From the NCBI GenBank assembly GCA_907165275.2, contig OU015669.1, positions 7,834,501 through 7,898,500 of the forward strand: a stretch of DNA of 64,000 nt. Direction: 5' to 3'. The stretch comes from Zygaena filipendulae (Eukaryota > Arthropoda > Insecta > Lepidoptera > Zygaenidae). The notes beneath the pieces are model-generated. The model was not told the DNA's origin. It saw nothing but the letters and a program-made list of their open reading frames with translations, and ran no database searches. Each line of letters opens with the position of its first letter. The first letter of the stretch is position 1. A program made the position numbers and the translations under genes. Shown in pieces: positions 21,890 through 33,589 of this stretch.

Positions 21890-23139
21890 ATGTTATAATA
21901 AAGTACAACAATGGTTAAATCTTCACATACATATTGTTGATACCGACTCTACAATTTAAAATTAAGTAAATCATTCTTAATTTATATGACTTTATAATTA
22001 GAGAGCGTTAAAATTCAATTACTATCTATGATTATTATTTTGACATGTAGGTTTCCAAGTTTCTATTTGTTATTTAAAAAATACTAAAAGAAATAATACA
22101 GATTGTTATAATAACGTCATTACATTTTTTTAGTTAATTAACTATATTGAGCTGTTTTACAGACAATTTAGGTTACAATTTTTTTTCCTTAAATTCTGCC
22201 CATAAATTCTTATAAAAAAGAATATTCAATTCTTTTGCGATGTTTTAAAGTACATATTAGGTATATAAAAAACACACAAACTCGTAATGTGCAAACTTCT
22301 TCAAAAGAACTTTTTTGCGATAATCCCCTTAAAAAGATATAGTGATGTTACTGATGTTATCAATTCTATTTAGAGTTATCGCCCGGGGCGCTCGTCGCCG
22401 ACGTTTTTCGTTACAAAATACTTATTGCACGTGCAAAACAATAACAAGCGCTTGTAAGAATAAATTTGCAACTGCATTGTTTGTTTAATAATACAGAAGC
22501 AGCTTCACTGGCACGGTAACCGTAATCCTTTATTGAGAACATTTCACAATAACGAATTTTATATGAAAAGTGTAGAAACACAAGACGGTAGGTACTCGCA
22601 ATATATTGCACTCTGACCCGCAGTGGTGAAATTTTGTGGAGTAATAATGTTACTGTCTACAAAAATATTTATTTAATTAAAATTACGAGTTGCAACACCG
22701 ACGAACTGAATTAAACGTGGATTAATTGTAGTTTTTTTTTGGAAGTGACACCGATATATTATAAAGTTAAACGACTTTTATGAAAACCTCCTTATACATG
22801 CTAAATAGCGCACCGTAGCGCCAAAGTTGAATTTATGAATGGAGAAAATAAGTCGATAGTAAAAATGGTTTAAGAATAAAATCCTACATATTATTAACCT
22901 TTATTCACTAATTAGTTGTAAATAAGCCATCATGGTCACCATCAATACCTATAATAAACTATAAATACGAAGTGCAGCCTGCAACAAGTTAATTTTAATC
23001 CAACACGAACACAATTCTGCTTCTATGCGATTTGCATTCCGATTTAATTCTTCACAGGCTAGTGTTTTAGTGATGTCGAATTTTAATCGTCTAAACAGAA
23101 GTTATCGATAAGGCATCGTTTTTAGGACGTGTCACACGA
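21890..23139. other. AT-rich DNA upstream of the promoter-like block
   Basis: No transposon copy was recognised in this 1.2 kb, which is unusual for this window and fits a conserved upstream regulatory stretch. No specific site can be named. Confidence 0.35.
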
Positions 23140-23300
23140 GTTGGCCCCCCGCTTAGTGTAATCGGCTGTCAAGTTGACTTGTCTCAGCGGTTCCGAGTTC
23201 AGTTCAGTATGCTTCGAGCACGCAACGAGCGAGCGAGTGTCGGTGCTCATGCGCAGGTTCGTTCACCTCAGCCGGTAGACCGCGCGATCCGCCGTCAACT
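23140..23300 (+). promoter_or_regulatory. CpG-rich promoter-like region
   Basis: This stretch is clearly richer in G+C and CpG than the surrounding AT-rich DNA. It holds two adjacent TCAGT motifs (23199-23203 and 23204-23208) that fit the arthropod initiator consensus TCAKT. No clear TATA box precedes them. It lies about 500 bases upstream of a short exon with a strong splice donor, so a start of transcription here is an inference from composition and position. No downstream promoter element could be assigned with confidence. Confidence 0.4.
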
Positions 23301-23716
23301 GTCAAATCTTGACGTTTACTTAATATTCACAAACGATACACACTTATCGCGAATCTGTTACGTTAACCGCGATTATTGTGCGATTAAAAACGATACGTGA
23401 ACGTGTTAAACTCTTTCATGGTGGTGCGAGGACGCAAGATATTTTCTTTTTTAATATTATATATATATTTTAACATTTTTATAAATAATTCAAGTGGGGC
23501 ATAGAATTATTTTTAACATTCAACTGAGAGTGCGTGTAGTGATGTGATGATTTTCAAATATTGTGTATCGATCGTGTGTTGTATATGTGTGAAACAAATT
23601 TAGTAGCTACATCAGTTCTGATCAGTCTAGTGTAGTGGGTTGTGTTTGTTGTTATGCTGTTATCATGTCGCATTAATGTCTCTTCAAGCTGATATGTCTA
23701 TAATTAGCGGGCTGCG
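23201..23716 (+). other. Candidate 5' leader with several upstream ORFs
   Basis: The presumed leader between the initiator-like motifs and the ATG at 23717 holds several upstream ATGs. The first (23209-23400) opens a 63-codon frame rich in Arg and Ala that looks like a by-product of the GC-rich promoter. Near the end, a three-codon uORF (23665-23676) stops at a TAA that shares its last base with the next ATG (TAATG, start 23676), a layout that permits reinitiation. The frame from 23676 then overlaps the main start at 23717. If the promoter is real, translation of the main ORF is probably restrained by this leader. Confidence 0.35.
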
Positions 23717-23760
23717 ATGGATCCAAGACGACGAGTTGTTTGCCCTGTCGTTGCAAAACG
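23676..23760 (+). CDS. Overlapping alternative frame in the same first exon
   Basis: An ATG at 23676 in a weak context (T at -3) opens 28 codons. They begin MSLQADMSIISGLRW, with a second in-frame Met at codon 7 in better context, and leave the exon in phase 1 (one base, G). Spliced to 53295 this frame would stop after three further codons (Gly-Thr-Leu-stop), making it a 31-codon uORF overlapping the main start. Spliced instead to the ORF at 41976 it would give an 83-residue protein with the split codon GAT (Asp). The sequence is not recognised. Either use is inference; codon statistics over such a short stretch cannot settle it. Confidence 0.25.
23717..23760 (+). CDS. First coding exon of an unidentified spliced gene
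   Basis: An ATG in a good context (G at -3, G at +4) opens 14 codons, MDPRRRVVCPVVAK, plus two bases (CG) before the donor CG|GTAAGTAG at 23760/23761. The donor matches the metazoan consensus closely. The frame leaves in phase 2. The only other exon-like piece found that is open in this phase is at 53295, where the split codon becomes CGG (Arg). The exon sits just downstream of a CpG-rich, promoter-like block. I do not recognise the protein: the visible N-terminus is basic with one Cys and shows no signal peptide or named motif. An alternative frame from the ATG at 23676 runs through the same exon and leaves in phase 1. The exon itself is fairly likely; which frame is used is undecided. Confidence 0.5.
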
Positions 23761-24529
23761 GTAAGTAGGCAACTTAATATTATGCGGAGTCGCCGTGTGT
23801 GAAATGTTTCCAAGTGTTATTGCACAACAAAGGTTGACTTTACGGTTTGTCGCTACCTTGAAAATTACTACGAAGTTGTTAGGTGGGGGCTTGAGTTAGT
23901 GCTAAACGTGTTCACATTCTTTGCATTCAAGGGGCAAAATATTGTAATATTATTTGTAGCATACCTTTTACTACTTATATAATATGTCAACATGGGTACA
24001 GTAATCAGACATTTTAAAATAATATCTATAGGTACCTATTCACATATTTTCAAAAAGATCAATATCACACTTTATATCCACAAAATATCCACAGCTTTAT
24101 TTATGTTACCAAATTCAATAGCATATTTTTTAAAGCCCCTCACATTAAAGACTCAATATCGGTCGAATCGATCTTTTAATTACCAGGAATAGGTAGGTAC
24201 ATAGATAATAATATGCGAGTGCGCGCACATTCGAAAATATTTGATATTTCATAGTTAATTAATAAACCGAATTGAAATATCGGCCGATCAAAAGTCTGCA
24301 TAGTGATGGGAATTCTCAGTCGTATAGATACTGCTATAATGTTCACGTCGCGATAGGTATATTGTCGACTTGAGCGGTAGGTAAGTAGGAAATAGTTGCC
24401 AAGGTGAGCTAGATTCTTGCATTCAAGCATTCAACTGACCCGCCTGTTTGTTTTTGGTTAACACATCATTATGAACACATATTGTAAAGTTATCGAAATC
24501 ACTTGAACCAACATCTAGATAAATTTTGG

Positions 24530-24660
24530 ATGTCTAGCTTATCCTCACGATTTCACCCACGTTAATTTCAGAGTTCTGCAATGTAAGCAAAATATAATGG
24601 TCGGTTGTATCAGTTAAAGCATAACAATCAAACTCATAATCGAATTTATAATATTAGTAA
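24530..24660 (-). mobile_element. Lep1-like remnant
   Basis: GTCTAGCTTATCCTCACG, GATTTCACCCACGTTAATTT and a TATAATATTAGTAAAG 5' end remain. The core is mostly deleted. Confidence 0.5.
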
Positions 24661-26329
24661 AGATTATTCCACCTAGGCGTGGATCCAAAGAGGGCTGTCA
24701 AGGTGGCATGAGGTGCAATTTGTGGTGCAATTATTCCCCCTTCGAAGTACCTAGGCACTTTATTTTGACCAACTTTATTTTTTAAATCTTCAATCAATCC
24801 ATGGTAATATCCAGTTCCACCTCTATACCTACCCTAAATTGTGTCAGTGGCATGTAGGAGTTATAAGATAAGTAACAGATCATTGGTCAAATGCGTTTAT
24901 TATAATTATGGCTATAACTTTATCAAAATATTTTTTACCTATAATTTTTTATTAGAACACAGGTCCTAGTCCGCTCTCGTCATGAAAGTTTTTATAATTA
25001 GGATAAAAAATATTTAGGTAAGGCGTTGCATCCATTGATCATTGATACAATTTTTGAACAATCCGAATAGAGATCTTGAAATAAACAAACAAATTATCAA
25101 CTGCTTTAGTTCCTGCTTATCTGAAAAAGGTATCATTATGTTACATCCTATTCTCCAAATTTACTAAACTAATAAAGGATGTTACAGTGTCATTAGTTTT
25201 TTTATATAACAATAATATTTACATAGCCCAAATGATGTAATTTAAGTTGTGGCATTTGCAGCAAGTTCAAAGTAAGATTCACAATCCGGAAAAAAATACT
25301 AGTTTGACTGGAAAACAGCCAGATACTTATTTTTTGTACCGTCACTAATGGTTATTACCCATGTTTTTTTTTTGTTGCAAAATTAATTTGATATAACGTA
25401 CTAAATCAAGCTGCAAAATTTAATTTATTGCCAAGTTTAATTCTTCATCTTATTGCTAAAACTTGCTATAAAAATGAAAAATCCGAAGTAACGGTGCGCC
25501 CCAGGGCGAAATTTTGGTTTCGCACATCACCAAAATATCGGAACTAGAAACTTTAGAAATAGACGCGGTTTTACGCAAATATTCCCTACTAATAATTATA
25601 AGTATATTATATCAAAATAATATTATAATATTTCTGCCGTGTTATATTTATAATGCCGTTATCTAACCAAACCCTTGTTTTGAGAAACGCGTGAAAAATG
25701 CGAGGGAACATTTAAACTGGTGTAATTTAACAATAATCGTATTGGATACTTAGAGGTACCAAAAAAAGATCCAGTAAAATACTTTCGAATAGTTTTAAAT
25801 GATTTTAGTTACTTTTTAGTTATACCACGGCAGATTTACGGTCACCTATTTCTCGTTTTGTCATCCTTGCTTTCCTTGCATTAGTGCATAGCAGTCTGGA
25901 GAGTGGAGGTACATTATTATATTATTACTACAGAGTCGGATGAATTCCTTTGATAATAACAACCTTAACAGCATTTTGACACCCACACGCAGCAGCTGCT
26001 ATTTACATTTCTAAGGGCGAGTACACAAACAAAGCTTATCATATATAATTACACGTATTCATAATCAAACAAAAAGTTATTAAAAGTATTTTATATAATA
26101 TTTTAAAAAGTATTTCCCATGATTTTATCTGTAGGTACTAAACGTGTGTGTTTATTTTTAGGTTATCACTAGAACTTTTGAATTGATTTTTATAACCCTT
26201 TCACTAGTAAAAAGCTATAGTAAATCTTAGCACCTAACGTATTCACAGATGGAACCGAAGGGAACACGAGTATCTATTTAACATTTAATCCCGAGCCCCA
26301 TTTTAATGCACTTTATCTAAGTAGTCTAA
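24661..26329. other. Intronic DNA, little repeat content
   Basis: One of the longer stretches without a recognisable element. No open frame above 60 codons worth keeping. It might hold intronic regulatory DNA. Confidence 0.35.
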
Positions 26330-26565
26330 CCGCCGCACTCAGAGTCAACTTTAATGATTACTTACTTAAGTATAGATTTTCAAAACAAAACTGCCGCAAT
26401 CAGAGACGTTCAGTAAATCAATGTTAATTGGCATTTAATAAGATGTAACTTCATTAGTTGAATGCCAATTAACATTAATTTATTAAACTTGTCTGCTTGC
26501 GGCAGTTTTGTTTGAAAATCTATACTTAACTAAGTAATCATTAAAGTCGACTCTGAGTGCGGCGG
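26330..26565. mobile_element. Palindromic MITE, PIF/Harbinger-like (copy 3)
   Basis: The ends are CCGCCGCACTCAGAGT and ACTCTGAGTGCGGCGG, with exact TAA at 26327-26329 and 26566-26568. The terminal bases differ from copies 1 and 2 in a matched way on both ends (CCGCCG and CGGCGG), so pairing is kept. Confidence 0.88.
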
Positions 26566-26591
26566 TAAGTCTTTACTTTATATAAGTAAGT

Positions 26592-26715
26592 ACTTACCTA
26601 TTTTTTTTTCAGAAATTTTAAAAAGCAAGATATACTTACGTGTCCATAATTTTTTCTTATTATCTAACTCACGGACTAAATAGAATTTTGATTTTCATAT
26701 CCGAGCAACATTCGG
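26592..26715 (+). mobile_element. Fragment of the CRE-bearing MITE
   Basis: ACTTACGTGTCCATAATTTT, ACGGACTAAATAGAATTTTG match the right end of the family at 40943-41293. The part with the TGACGTCA sites is missing. A small Lep1-like 3' remnant follows (26695-26760). Confidence 0.55.
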
Positions 26716-26990
26716 GGGGATAACGAAATTCGCGTGAGTGAATCCGCAAACCACAGTAGTGAATAAATACGTAATAACCAGTTCCTAACACAAGTTCCAT
26801 GCGGACCACAGTGAAACAGGAAACGGTGGTAAATGCGCTGTTAAGTGCACTAAGCACACTTGCATACTTGATCAGAAGGCGAAATGATAACAGCCCGCCT
26901 AGCCAAATTGACATTCTGCAAACGTTGACGCATCGCATCGTTTGTGTTCAATTTTGGTACCGAATTAACCTCTATTCTATTTTATTCATA

Positions 26991-27120
26991 CCCGATTGGC
27001 GTAGTGTCACCATGCCTGCCCGTCAATCAAGAGGTTCCGGGTTCGATTCCCGGTGGGGGTGCAGTTTGTGTGATGAACAAAGGGTTCCACTTTCCAGTTT
27101 GGGTGTGTTTATATATCTAT
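26991..27120 (+). mobile_element. tRNA-derived SINE
   Basis: A-box-like TGGCGTAGTGTC (from about 26997), B-box GGTTCGATTCC (27040-27050), then GGTGGGGGTGCAG and TTCCACTTTCCAGTTTGGG. It has the order of a tRNA-derived Pol III head followed by an unrelated body. It is not a tRNA gene, as no acceptor stem is formed. Copy on the minus strand at 7441-7552. Confidence 0.85.
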
Positions 27121-27174
27121 AGCATAATACATATGTGATTCTATGTAGTATACACCAGGTTTAATCCTACTTAA

Positions 27175-27363
27175 TATTATAAATGTGAAAGTGTGGATGT
27201 TTGGATGTTTGTTACTCAATCACCCAGAAACGGCTGAACGGATTTGGATGATATTTTGCATGCACGTAGTCAGGGGTACAGAGAAGGGCATAGGGTACTT
27301 TTTATTCCAGAATTCCCGCAGGAACTCCGAAATTACCGCGGTGAATCCGCGGGGCACAGCTAG
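27175..27363 (+). mobile_element. Lep1-like Helitron, complete
   Basis: TCCTACTTAATATTATAAAT to GAATCCGCGGGGCACAGCTAG, in the same subfamily as 20757-20962. It lies 55 bases past the 3' end of the SINE, in the same orientation. Confidence 0.88.
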
Positions 27364-27747
27364 TATTAGATAAAATATGTAATATCAGATAAAATATCTA
27401 CGCAACCTAACATTACCAAGGAGGCTGATGATGATCTCACGATACCGTACAAAAACCAAGTTCAACTCAATTCGAGTTCAGTTTAAAACATGACTCCTTA
27501 ATTAGTGGAGGAATACCTACTCAAGTTTTTTCTTTACAATTCCTCAAGGTAGAGGACCTTGGAACATCATTCATTTTAGCCTCTGCATCCGTTTGATTTA
27601 AATATACTTACCTCAAAAAATATATAATATCTAATATTACCAAGTTATTTTTAAAATTGATTAAAACCAGTATTACTTTAAAGCTTAAAGCATGTAGGTA
27701 ACAGAAAATAAATGTATGCATTAATGCTTTCTTTGCTTCCTTTCAAT

Positions 27748-27941
27748 TGCTGTTCGCCGCGTTTTCACCCGCGTTATTTTCGGAGTTTCTGCGGGAATCC
27801 CGGGAAAAAAAGTATGCTTTGTCCTTCTCTATACCCCTGACAAAGTGTATGCAAAATTTCATGATGATCGTTGAGCCGTTAAGGCGTGAAAGCGTAACAG
27901 TCAGACAGACAGTTACTTTTGCATTTATAATATTACTAGGG
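27748..27941 (-). mobile_element. Lep1-like Helitron
   Basis: GCTGTTCGCCGCGTTTTCAC through TTTCTGCGGGAATCCCGGG to GCATTTATAATATTACTAGG. Confidence 0.8.
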
Positions 27942-28357
27942 ATAATAATTTTATAATCGTATTTACAAATCGTAAAGTCTACAATAATTTGATACTTGCT
28001 GAAAATGCCATCGGTCCATAGTAAATAAAATAATAAAATGGTTTATCTTATATAGACTTTTTGCACTTAAAGCAAGCAGCAAGTAATTATGAATCAGAAA
28101 CGAGAACTCGATTCCAGTGGCGGGACTTACCACGGTGACGCACATCACTAGCGAAAGATTGCAACGAATGACCGCGAACTTCTAATCTGAGTTCAAGTCT
28201 CTGCTAGTGATGTACCATAATTATATTCTAGCGGATATTATGGTCGATGAAAATATTTTTGTAGTTGGTTTTGAAAAAAATTTTGGGCTGTTAAAAATTT
28301 ATGTAACACATTGCAACATCTGATTTTATAATATGAATACATTCTTCTTCTACACGC

Positions 28358-28560
28358 TGTATAATATTAGAAATGCGGATCTAAGTTTATTTACTTATAA
28401 ATGTATACATATTTGTTACGCTTTCATACCTAAACTGTTCATCGATCTTCATGAAATTTTCCATATACGTTGTCAGTGGTACAGAAAAGGACATAGGATA
28501 TTAAGGAATTCCCGCGAGAACTCCGAAACTAACGCAGGTAAAACCACGGGGAACCGCTAG
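28358..28560 (+). mobile_element. Lep1-like Helitron
   Basis: CTGTATAATATTAGAAATGC to AAAACCACGGGGAACCGCTAG. Complete but diverged. Confidence 0.8.
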
Positions 28561-29004
28561 TATAATAGAGGACACGATCCGCACAGAATCAAGTTTTGAA
28601 AATTACTACGGGAGATAAATTGTGTTAATAGACTTTAAATAATAGACGGTAAAAATTAATAAGTTTTTATGTCTATTATTTTTATGCATGCTTTAAGATG
28701 TACCTACCTACTAGAATTATAGCACAGACAACTAAAAAAAAATGACGATCTTATAACCTTAACAGAGCAATTAAAGTTAGCCGCAGGCACTTAAGGCTCC
28801 TAATGTAAGTATTTAAAAGATAATAAAATGTAGCAATTAAATATGTACATACCTACTCGTAGATAGATCGATGGATAATGTTTTATAATGCTATTAAAAC
28901 ATGAAATACAAACACATACAAAAGGAGTTGGTTATTAAAATGTGATTATAAAAAGTTGTGGCCGCAATTTTTTTGAGAGTTCTTAAGTTTATTTATATCC
29001 CTAT

Positions 29005-29144
29005 TAATATTATAAATGCGAAATATCATCATGAACTTTTGCATACCTACATATTGTCAGGTATAGAGAAGGACAAGGGTACTTTTTATCCTGGAATTCC
29101 CGCGGGAACTCCGAAATTAACGCGGGTGAAACAGCGGAAACAGC
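29005..29144 (+). mobile_element. Lep1-like Helitron, internally deleted
   Basis: CTATTAATATTATAAATGCG, then a jump over the GTTACGCTTTC block to GGCATACCTA-like sequence, the CCCGCGGGAACTCCG core and a GGTGAAACAGCGGAAACAGCT end. Confidence 0.7.
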
Positions 29145-29311
29145 TTTTTTACGTGAAGAGGGGTGGAAGGTATAGAATTAACAATTGTTAGTTTTAAAAT
29201 TTGGAAGAAATGAATTGATGAATACCGCATTGGACCAACTAGTAAAAGGAATCATTGCATCTCAAAAATTGCAAACATACGGGAAAACATAGAACAACCT
29301 TTTTTGATGGT

Positions 29312-29602
29312 TGCTATTATTATAAATGCGAAAGTGAGTTTGTTTGTTTGTTTATCTGTTTGTTTGTTATGCTTTCACGGCTTATCGACCCAATGTCAGG
29401 GATACAGAGAAGGACATAAGGTTCTTTTATGCCGGAATTCCCGTGGAAACTTCACAATTAAAGAAAGAAAAGAAAAGAAAGAAAGAAAATACATTTATTT
29501 CAGCACAACACACAAGAAAAAGAAACAAACATCAACAGTGCCTAATCTAAAGAAACATAGATAATATCTTGCATGCTCTGAAACCGCGGGATCTGGTAGT
29601 AA
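29312..29602 (+). mobile_element. Lep1-like Helitron split by a LINE 3' fragment
   Basis: The left part (29312-29463) runs from CTATTATTATAAATGCGAAA to AACTTCACAATTAA. The right part (29574-29602), CTGAAACCGCGGGATCTGGTA, is the missing 3' hairpin. Between them lies an insertion. Confidence 0.7.
29464..29573 (-). mobile_element. LINE 3' end with (CTTT)n tail, inserted in a Lep1-like copy
   Basis: On the minus strand GTGTTGTGCTGAAATAAATG is followed by a TTTTCTTTCTTTC tail. It resembles the 3' end at 62385-62660. No clear target duplication was seen. Confidence 0.55.
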
Positions 29603-30366
29603 CAAATGTGTAACATAATATGCATAGTAGGTAATACCTAATAATTTTTTAATATGTACGAAACAGAAATTTAAACAACCCGACCCCAAAAAAACTTCTA
29701 GTATCATAAAAGTTTACATAACTTTTGGAAAGATACAACAACTTTGTGTAGCGTGTTACAATAAGTATTGTTTAATAAGAGGTCATTTACCCCGTTTTAA
29801 TTAGACACACTCATAGTTCACGCCACGCTCTCTGAATGGCTACTGGAATTTATGTATAATGCGTTCTCCTTGTTGAATAAATTTCAATTTTTAAAACGGA
29901 ATTTAAAAAAAAGTGGTTTTTTTTTTGTTCACTTTAACCGTGGTTATTTCAAAACGCACGTACTCAAACGTGGTGGTGTCGGTTTTAAGAAGTTACTATG
30001 GAGTTGTATTGTTCTATCACAAAAGTAGAAATCGCTGTTTGTCGGCTCCTTTCAACGAGCATCACTAATAAACTACAAATCTAATCGATTGATTTGAATG
30101 AAACTTGTTATACAAATAAATATCTACTAGTTCAACATATGAGATGCTTTTCACCCTTATATTTTCGGACAAATTCTGAAAATCTCACGACTACTAACGC
30201 CTCGTCTGAGTCGCCTTCATTTAGATTTTAGAGCAACCATTTCACTGTCTAGACTTAATTTGCATAGCCTCCTATGGAAACGCGTAGGTATCAGTGGCGA
30301 AGGGTGAAATATTGAGAGAGGGAAGCCGGAAATCTACTTTAATTTCAACTTGTTAAACTATTAACT

Positions 30367-30460
30367 GTTCCCCGCGGTTTCACCTGCGATAAGTTCCGGA
30401 GTTACCGCGGGAATTCCAGTATAAAAAGTCCTTCCCCGTATCCCTGACAACGTTCTCAAT
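30367..30460 (-). mobile_element. Lep1-like 3' fragment
   Basis: CTGTTCCCCGCGGTTTCACC, TTACCGCGGGAATTCCAG and CCTGACAACGTTCTC remain. The 5' half is missing. Confidence 0.65.
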
Positions 30461-30705
30461 TACGGAGAGAGATGTTGCGTCTGAAGGGAAGCCGGTGGGA
30501 ATCGGCTTCTATGGTACCTTCGTTACTGGTAGGTATTATTATATTTTGGGGAATAAAGGAAAAGGAATTTTAAATATTCACATATTAATATTGAGTTAGT
30601 TGTTTAACTAACTTTAACACGCGTCACCCAAAATCTATTCGATATATTTGAATATATGTAGTTTTTATTCTGTTAATTAATATTTTCATTAAGCAATATT
30701 TTTCG

Positions 30706-31000
30706 GGTTACTTACCCAAAGGGTAAAACGGATCTCTATTACTAAGAATTCGCTATCCGTCTTCCCGTCCGTCTGTACGTACGTCTGTATCTCATGAACC
30801 GTGATAGTTACACAGATGAAATTTTCACAGATGATGTATGTGTTTCTGTTGCCACTATAACATCAAATACTAAAAAACAGGATAGAATTAATATTTAAGA
30901 GGGCTCCTGTACAACAAACGTGAATTTTTTTTTGCTTTTTTGCTCGATATTGATAATGGCAATAGGTAGACGCTTCTCTTTATTTTACTGTGTCATCGAC
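30706..31000 (+). repeat. GGGTTCCGTAC repeat, third copy
   Basis: It contains GGGTTACTTACCCAAAGGG, the CCGTCCGTC run, the ATGAACCGTGATAGTTA block and the GCTCGATATTGATAATGGCA block in family order. The copy fades out after about 31000. Confidence 0.65.
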
Positions 31001-32734
31001 TTTTGTCGGTGTTGAATTAGAATTTACTAAATTTATATATCGCACCAAATGGAGACTCGCTTACCTATCGATCGATTCCGTATAAATATTTATGATTATA
31101 ACACAAAAAGCGAATTATGGTGTGATCGTGACCGCTCCGTGCTGCTGTTTGGCGCGATCGTGTGGTCCACAGACCAAAGACCATGGTCTATAACGTGGTC
31201 CGCTCTACGTACTTTATGGAGCACATTTGAAATACGGTCAAAGGGGGGTTACCTTAACTGTCATACACTTTTATGGTAAACAATTGTTTACTTGTTTCCA
31301 TTTCTGATCGCTTTTAATAGGCAATAGTCACGAAAGTACTTTGCACTAAATTTGAACGGTGTCGGTTTTATTGTAGCTATGTTTTCTGTCGTTACTTTAC
31401 TGTCATATGTATAAATCGAAATGGTTTCCATCACCCAGTGTCGTGAGTTGAAGAGAAGAGAATTTTTTAAATAGATTCAGTAGTTTTTGAGTTTATCTAT
31501 TACAAACAAATATACAAGAAAGAAACAAATCTTTTCTCTTGTATAAAGCATACATATATTGGAGGTAATTTGATCTTGCAACGGCTAAATCGGTCTAATG
31601 CGGGTAAAGCTTGTCTAAACTAAAATGACGCGCCCCACAACTTAATTAGTAGTTTTAGATGTGCGAGATATGTAATGATAATATCTCTTTAACAGTGTGA
31701 GTGCGGCGACGGTATTTCGCACTTGTGATGAATAGACAGACCAGATTTATATGTGTCGTATCGATATTTTAACGGTTGTGCGTGTGCATATTATACGTGA
31801 GGAAACCCTTATCGAGCAAGGATTGATGCGTTTTTGTCTTGAGTCAGAAAAATTGACCGTCTAGGCCAGGCCGATGGACTAAGTAGGTAATCCCATACCA
31901 TCAGCGTCAGCATCACCTGTATTCTATTCTATTCTTTCTATTCTAATTGAGAACCTCCTCGTTTTAAAGAAAGTCGGTTAAAAAGGTTGATTATTTATAC
32001 AACGAAAAATTAAAATATCTTCTCGTTTTCACTCGCTATCAAACGGAGACGCGACGTCATAAACTTTTAAGTTTGTGCGTTTGTAGTTAGTAAGATGGCT
32101 CCGAATAAAATTTTACATTTATACAAAATACTTAAACAAAATACCTACTTTAGAATAAGCATAACTTTGAAAGTAAAATTAAAAGCACTTTTATCCCGGT
32201 TCTCAACTCTTAAGTGGATTTATTTCGGAGACGAAACAAGTATGGAATGTCAAGTTAAACTTGAGACAGAGTGAAAATTATTCTGTCAATTCAAAAGACT
32301 CGCTAATTTTTAAGGTAAATCTTTTAAGAGGATTAGTCAAAATCCACGAGTTTATAGCATTTGTAGACTTGTCTTTTGAATTGATGGCTGTTGGCCTCTC
32401 AAATACATTGATACAGACCGTCTCTAAAATAGCTTGACTGCACTTTGACCTCTGTTGTATTTTATTGCCATTGCAAAGAGAACAGCTGTCAAAAATGTTA
32501 ATCTATATTTGGGTCGACTGTATCTATTAACACCTGTTTTATATGTGTTTTTAATAAGCCTTCGGGTTGGTCTCATATAAATTTGTTTAAATTTTTTTAA
32601 TTTGTTTTCATTTTATGTTCTAAAAGTATTATGGTAACATTTTAACTAACAGAAAATAACCAACTTGTTGAAAGATTTTAATGGATGTGCAAAAAATTTA
32701 TTGACTTTCATAACCTGAGTAATAGAATCGGAAT
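31001..32734. other. Unassigned intronic DNA
   Basis: GC-richer around 31110-31220 with no convincing protein. A reversed end of the AACCGACTTCC repeat (GAACCTCCTC and AAAGTCGGTT) at 31948-31982. An ACAGCTGTCAAAAATGTTAA block near 32480 resembles MITE sequence but has no visible partner. Confidence 0.4.
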
Positions 32735-32800
32735 GAAGATTTATTTATTTCGTAAGCTTACATAATAACTCTCAAAATAAGTCATAAATCACAATTACAG
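32735..32800 (-). mobile_element. LINE 3' tail
   Basis: Read on the minus strand: GAGAGTTATTATGTAAGC, then TTACGAAATAAATAAATC. It is a short terminal piece only. Confidence 0.4.
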
Positions 32801-32887
32801 ATATAATTAATGTATACAAATTTATCTGAGAAGAATGGGCGAAATTCTCGCGATTGTACTTTAAGAACTTTGTACTAAATTATAATA

Positions 32888-33248
32888 CTAGCTGTTCCCC
32901 ACGGTTTCACCCGCGTTAATTTCGGAGTTCCCGCGGGAATTTCGGGATAACGGAAGACGCAGGAGGTAAGACAGACGGTAGTAAGTAAAAAAATATATTT
33001 TGTTACTTACTTGATCGACTACTCTTATTGAATAACAAAATGTATTTATCCTTAAATATTACCATACTAGCTGTGACCCGCGTTTTTACCCGCGGTAATT
33101 CCGGAGTTCCCGCGGGAATTCTGGGATAAAAGTACCCTATGTCCTTCTCTGTACCCCTGACAACGTTCGTGCCAAATTTCATCCAAATCCGTTCAGCCGT
33201 TTTTGCGTGATTGAGTAACAAACATCCAAACATCTACACTTTCAATAT
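32888..33248 (-). mobile_element. Two Lep1-like copies in tandem (same orientation)
   Basis: A 3' fragment (32888-32955, ACTAGCTGTTCCCCACGG) is followed by a complete copy (33065-33248). The complete copy runs from ACTAGCTGTGACCCGCG to TCTACACTTTCAATATG, with the CGTTCAGCCGTTTTTGCGTG block of the 20757 subfamily. Confidence 0.8.
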
Positions 33249-33589
33249 GTGTTTGTTTTTTTTTGGAAGCCAGTGAAAAACACATACCAACTTCTAGTAC
33301 TCAACACTTTTGTATACCTAAGTGACGTCTTTTTATATGTCATTAAGACGCCTTTGATGGAAGGTCGTCACGCCACATTCCCTCGGAACAGGTTTCGCTT
33401 CGACTTGGTGAATTAATTTGTCATGTTATGTTTGCGGTTCTACTAAATACTTGGTACCATACAAATGTAGTACGAGTAAATACATACAATATTATAAAGA
33501 AGAAAAGTTTGTACCTATATTTTTGAGGTTTCATCTCCCTCTGGAACTAATTAACCTATTCTAAAAATTGTGGAGCATCCCTCAGTCTG

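Noticed and set aside
27001..27060. tRNA gene
   Set aside because: The B-box is good, but no acceptor stem or proper anticodon arm forms, and a second diverged copy with the same non-tRNA body is present, so it is a SINE.
26799..27138. 107- and 64-codon ORFs
   Set aside because: They run through the tRNA-derived SINE and carry its typical translated GSIPGGG string, a well-known false-protein signature.
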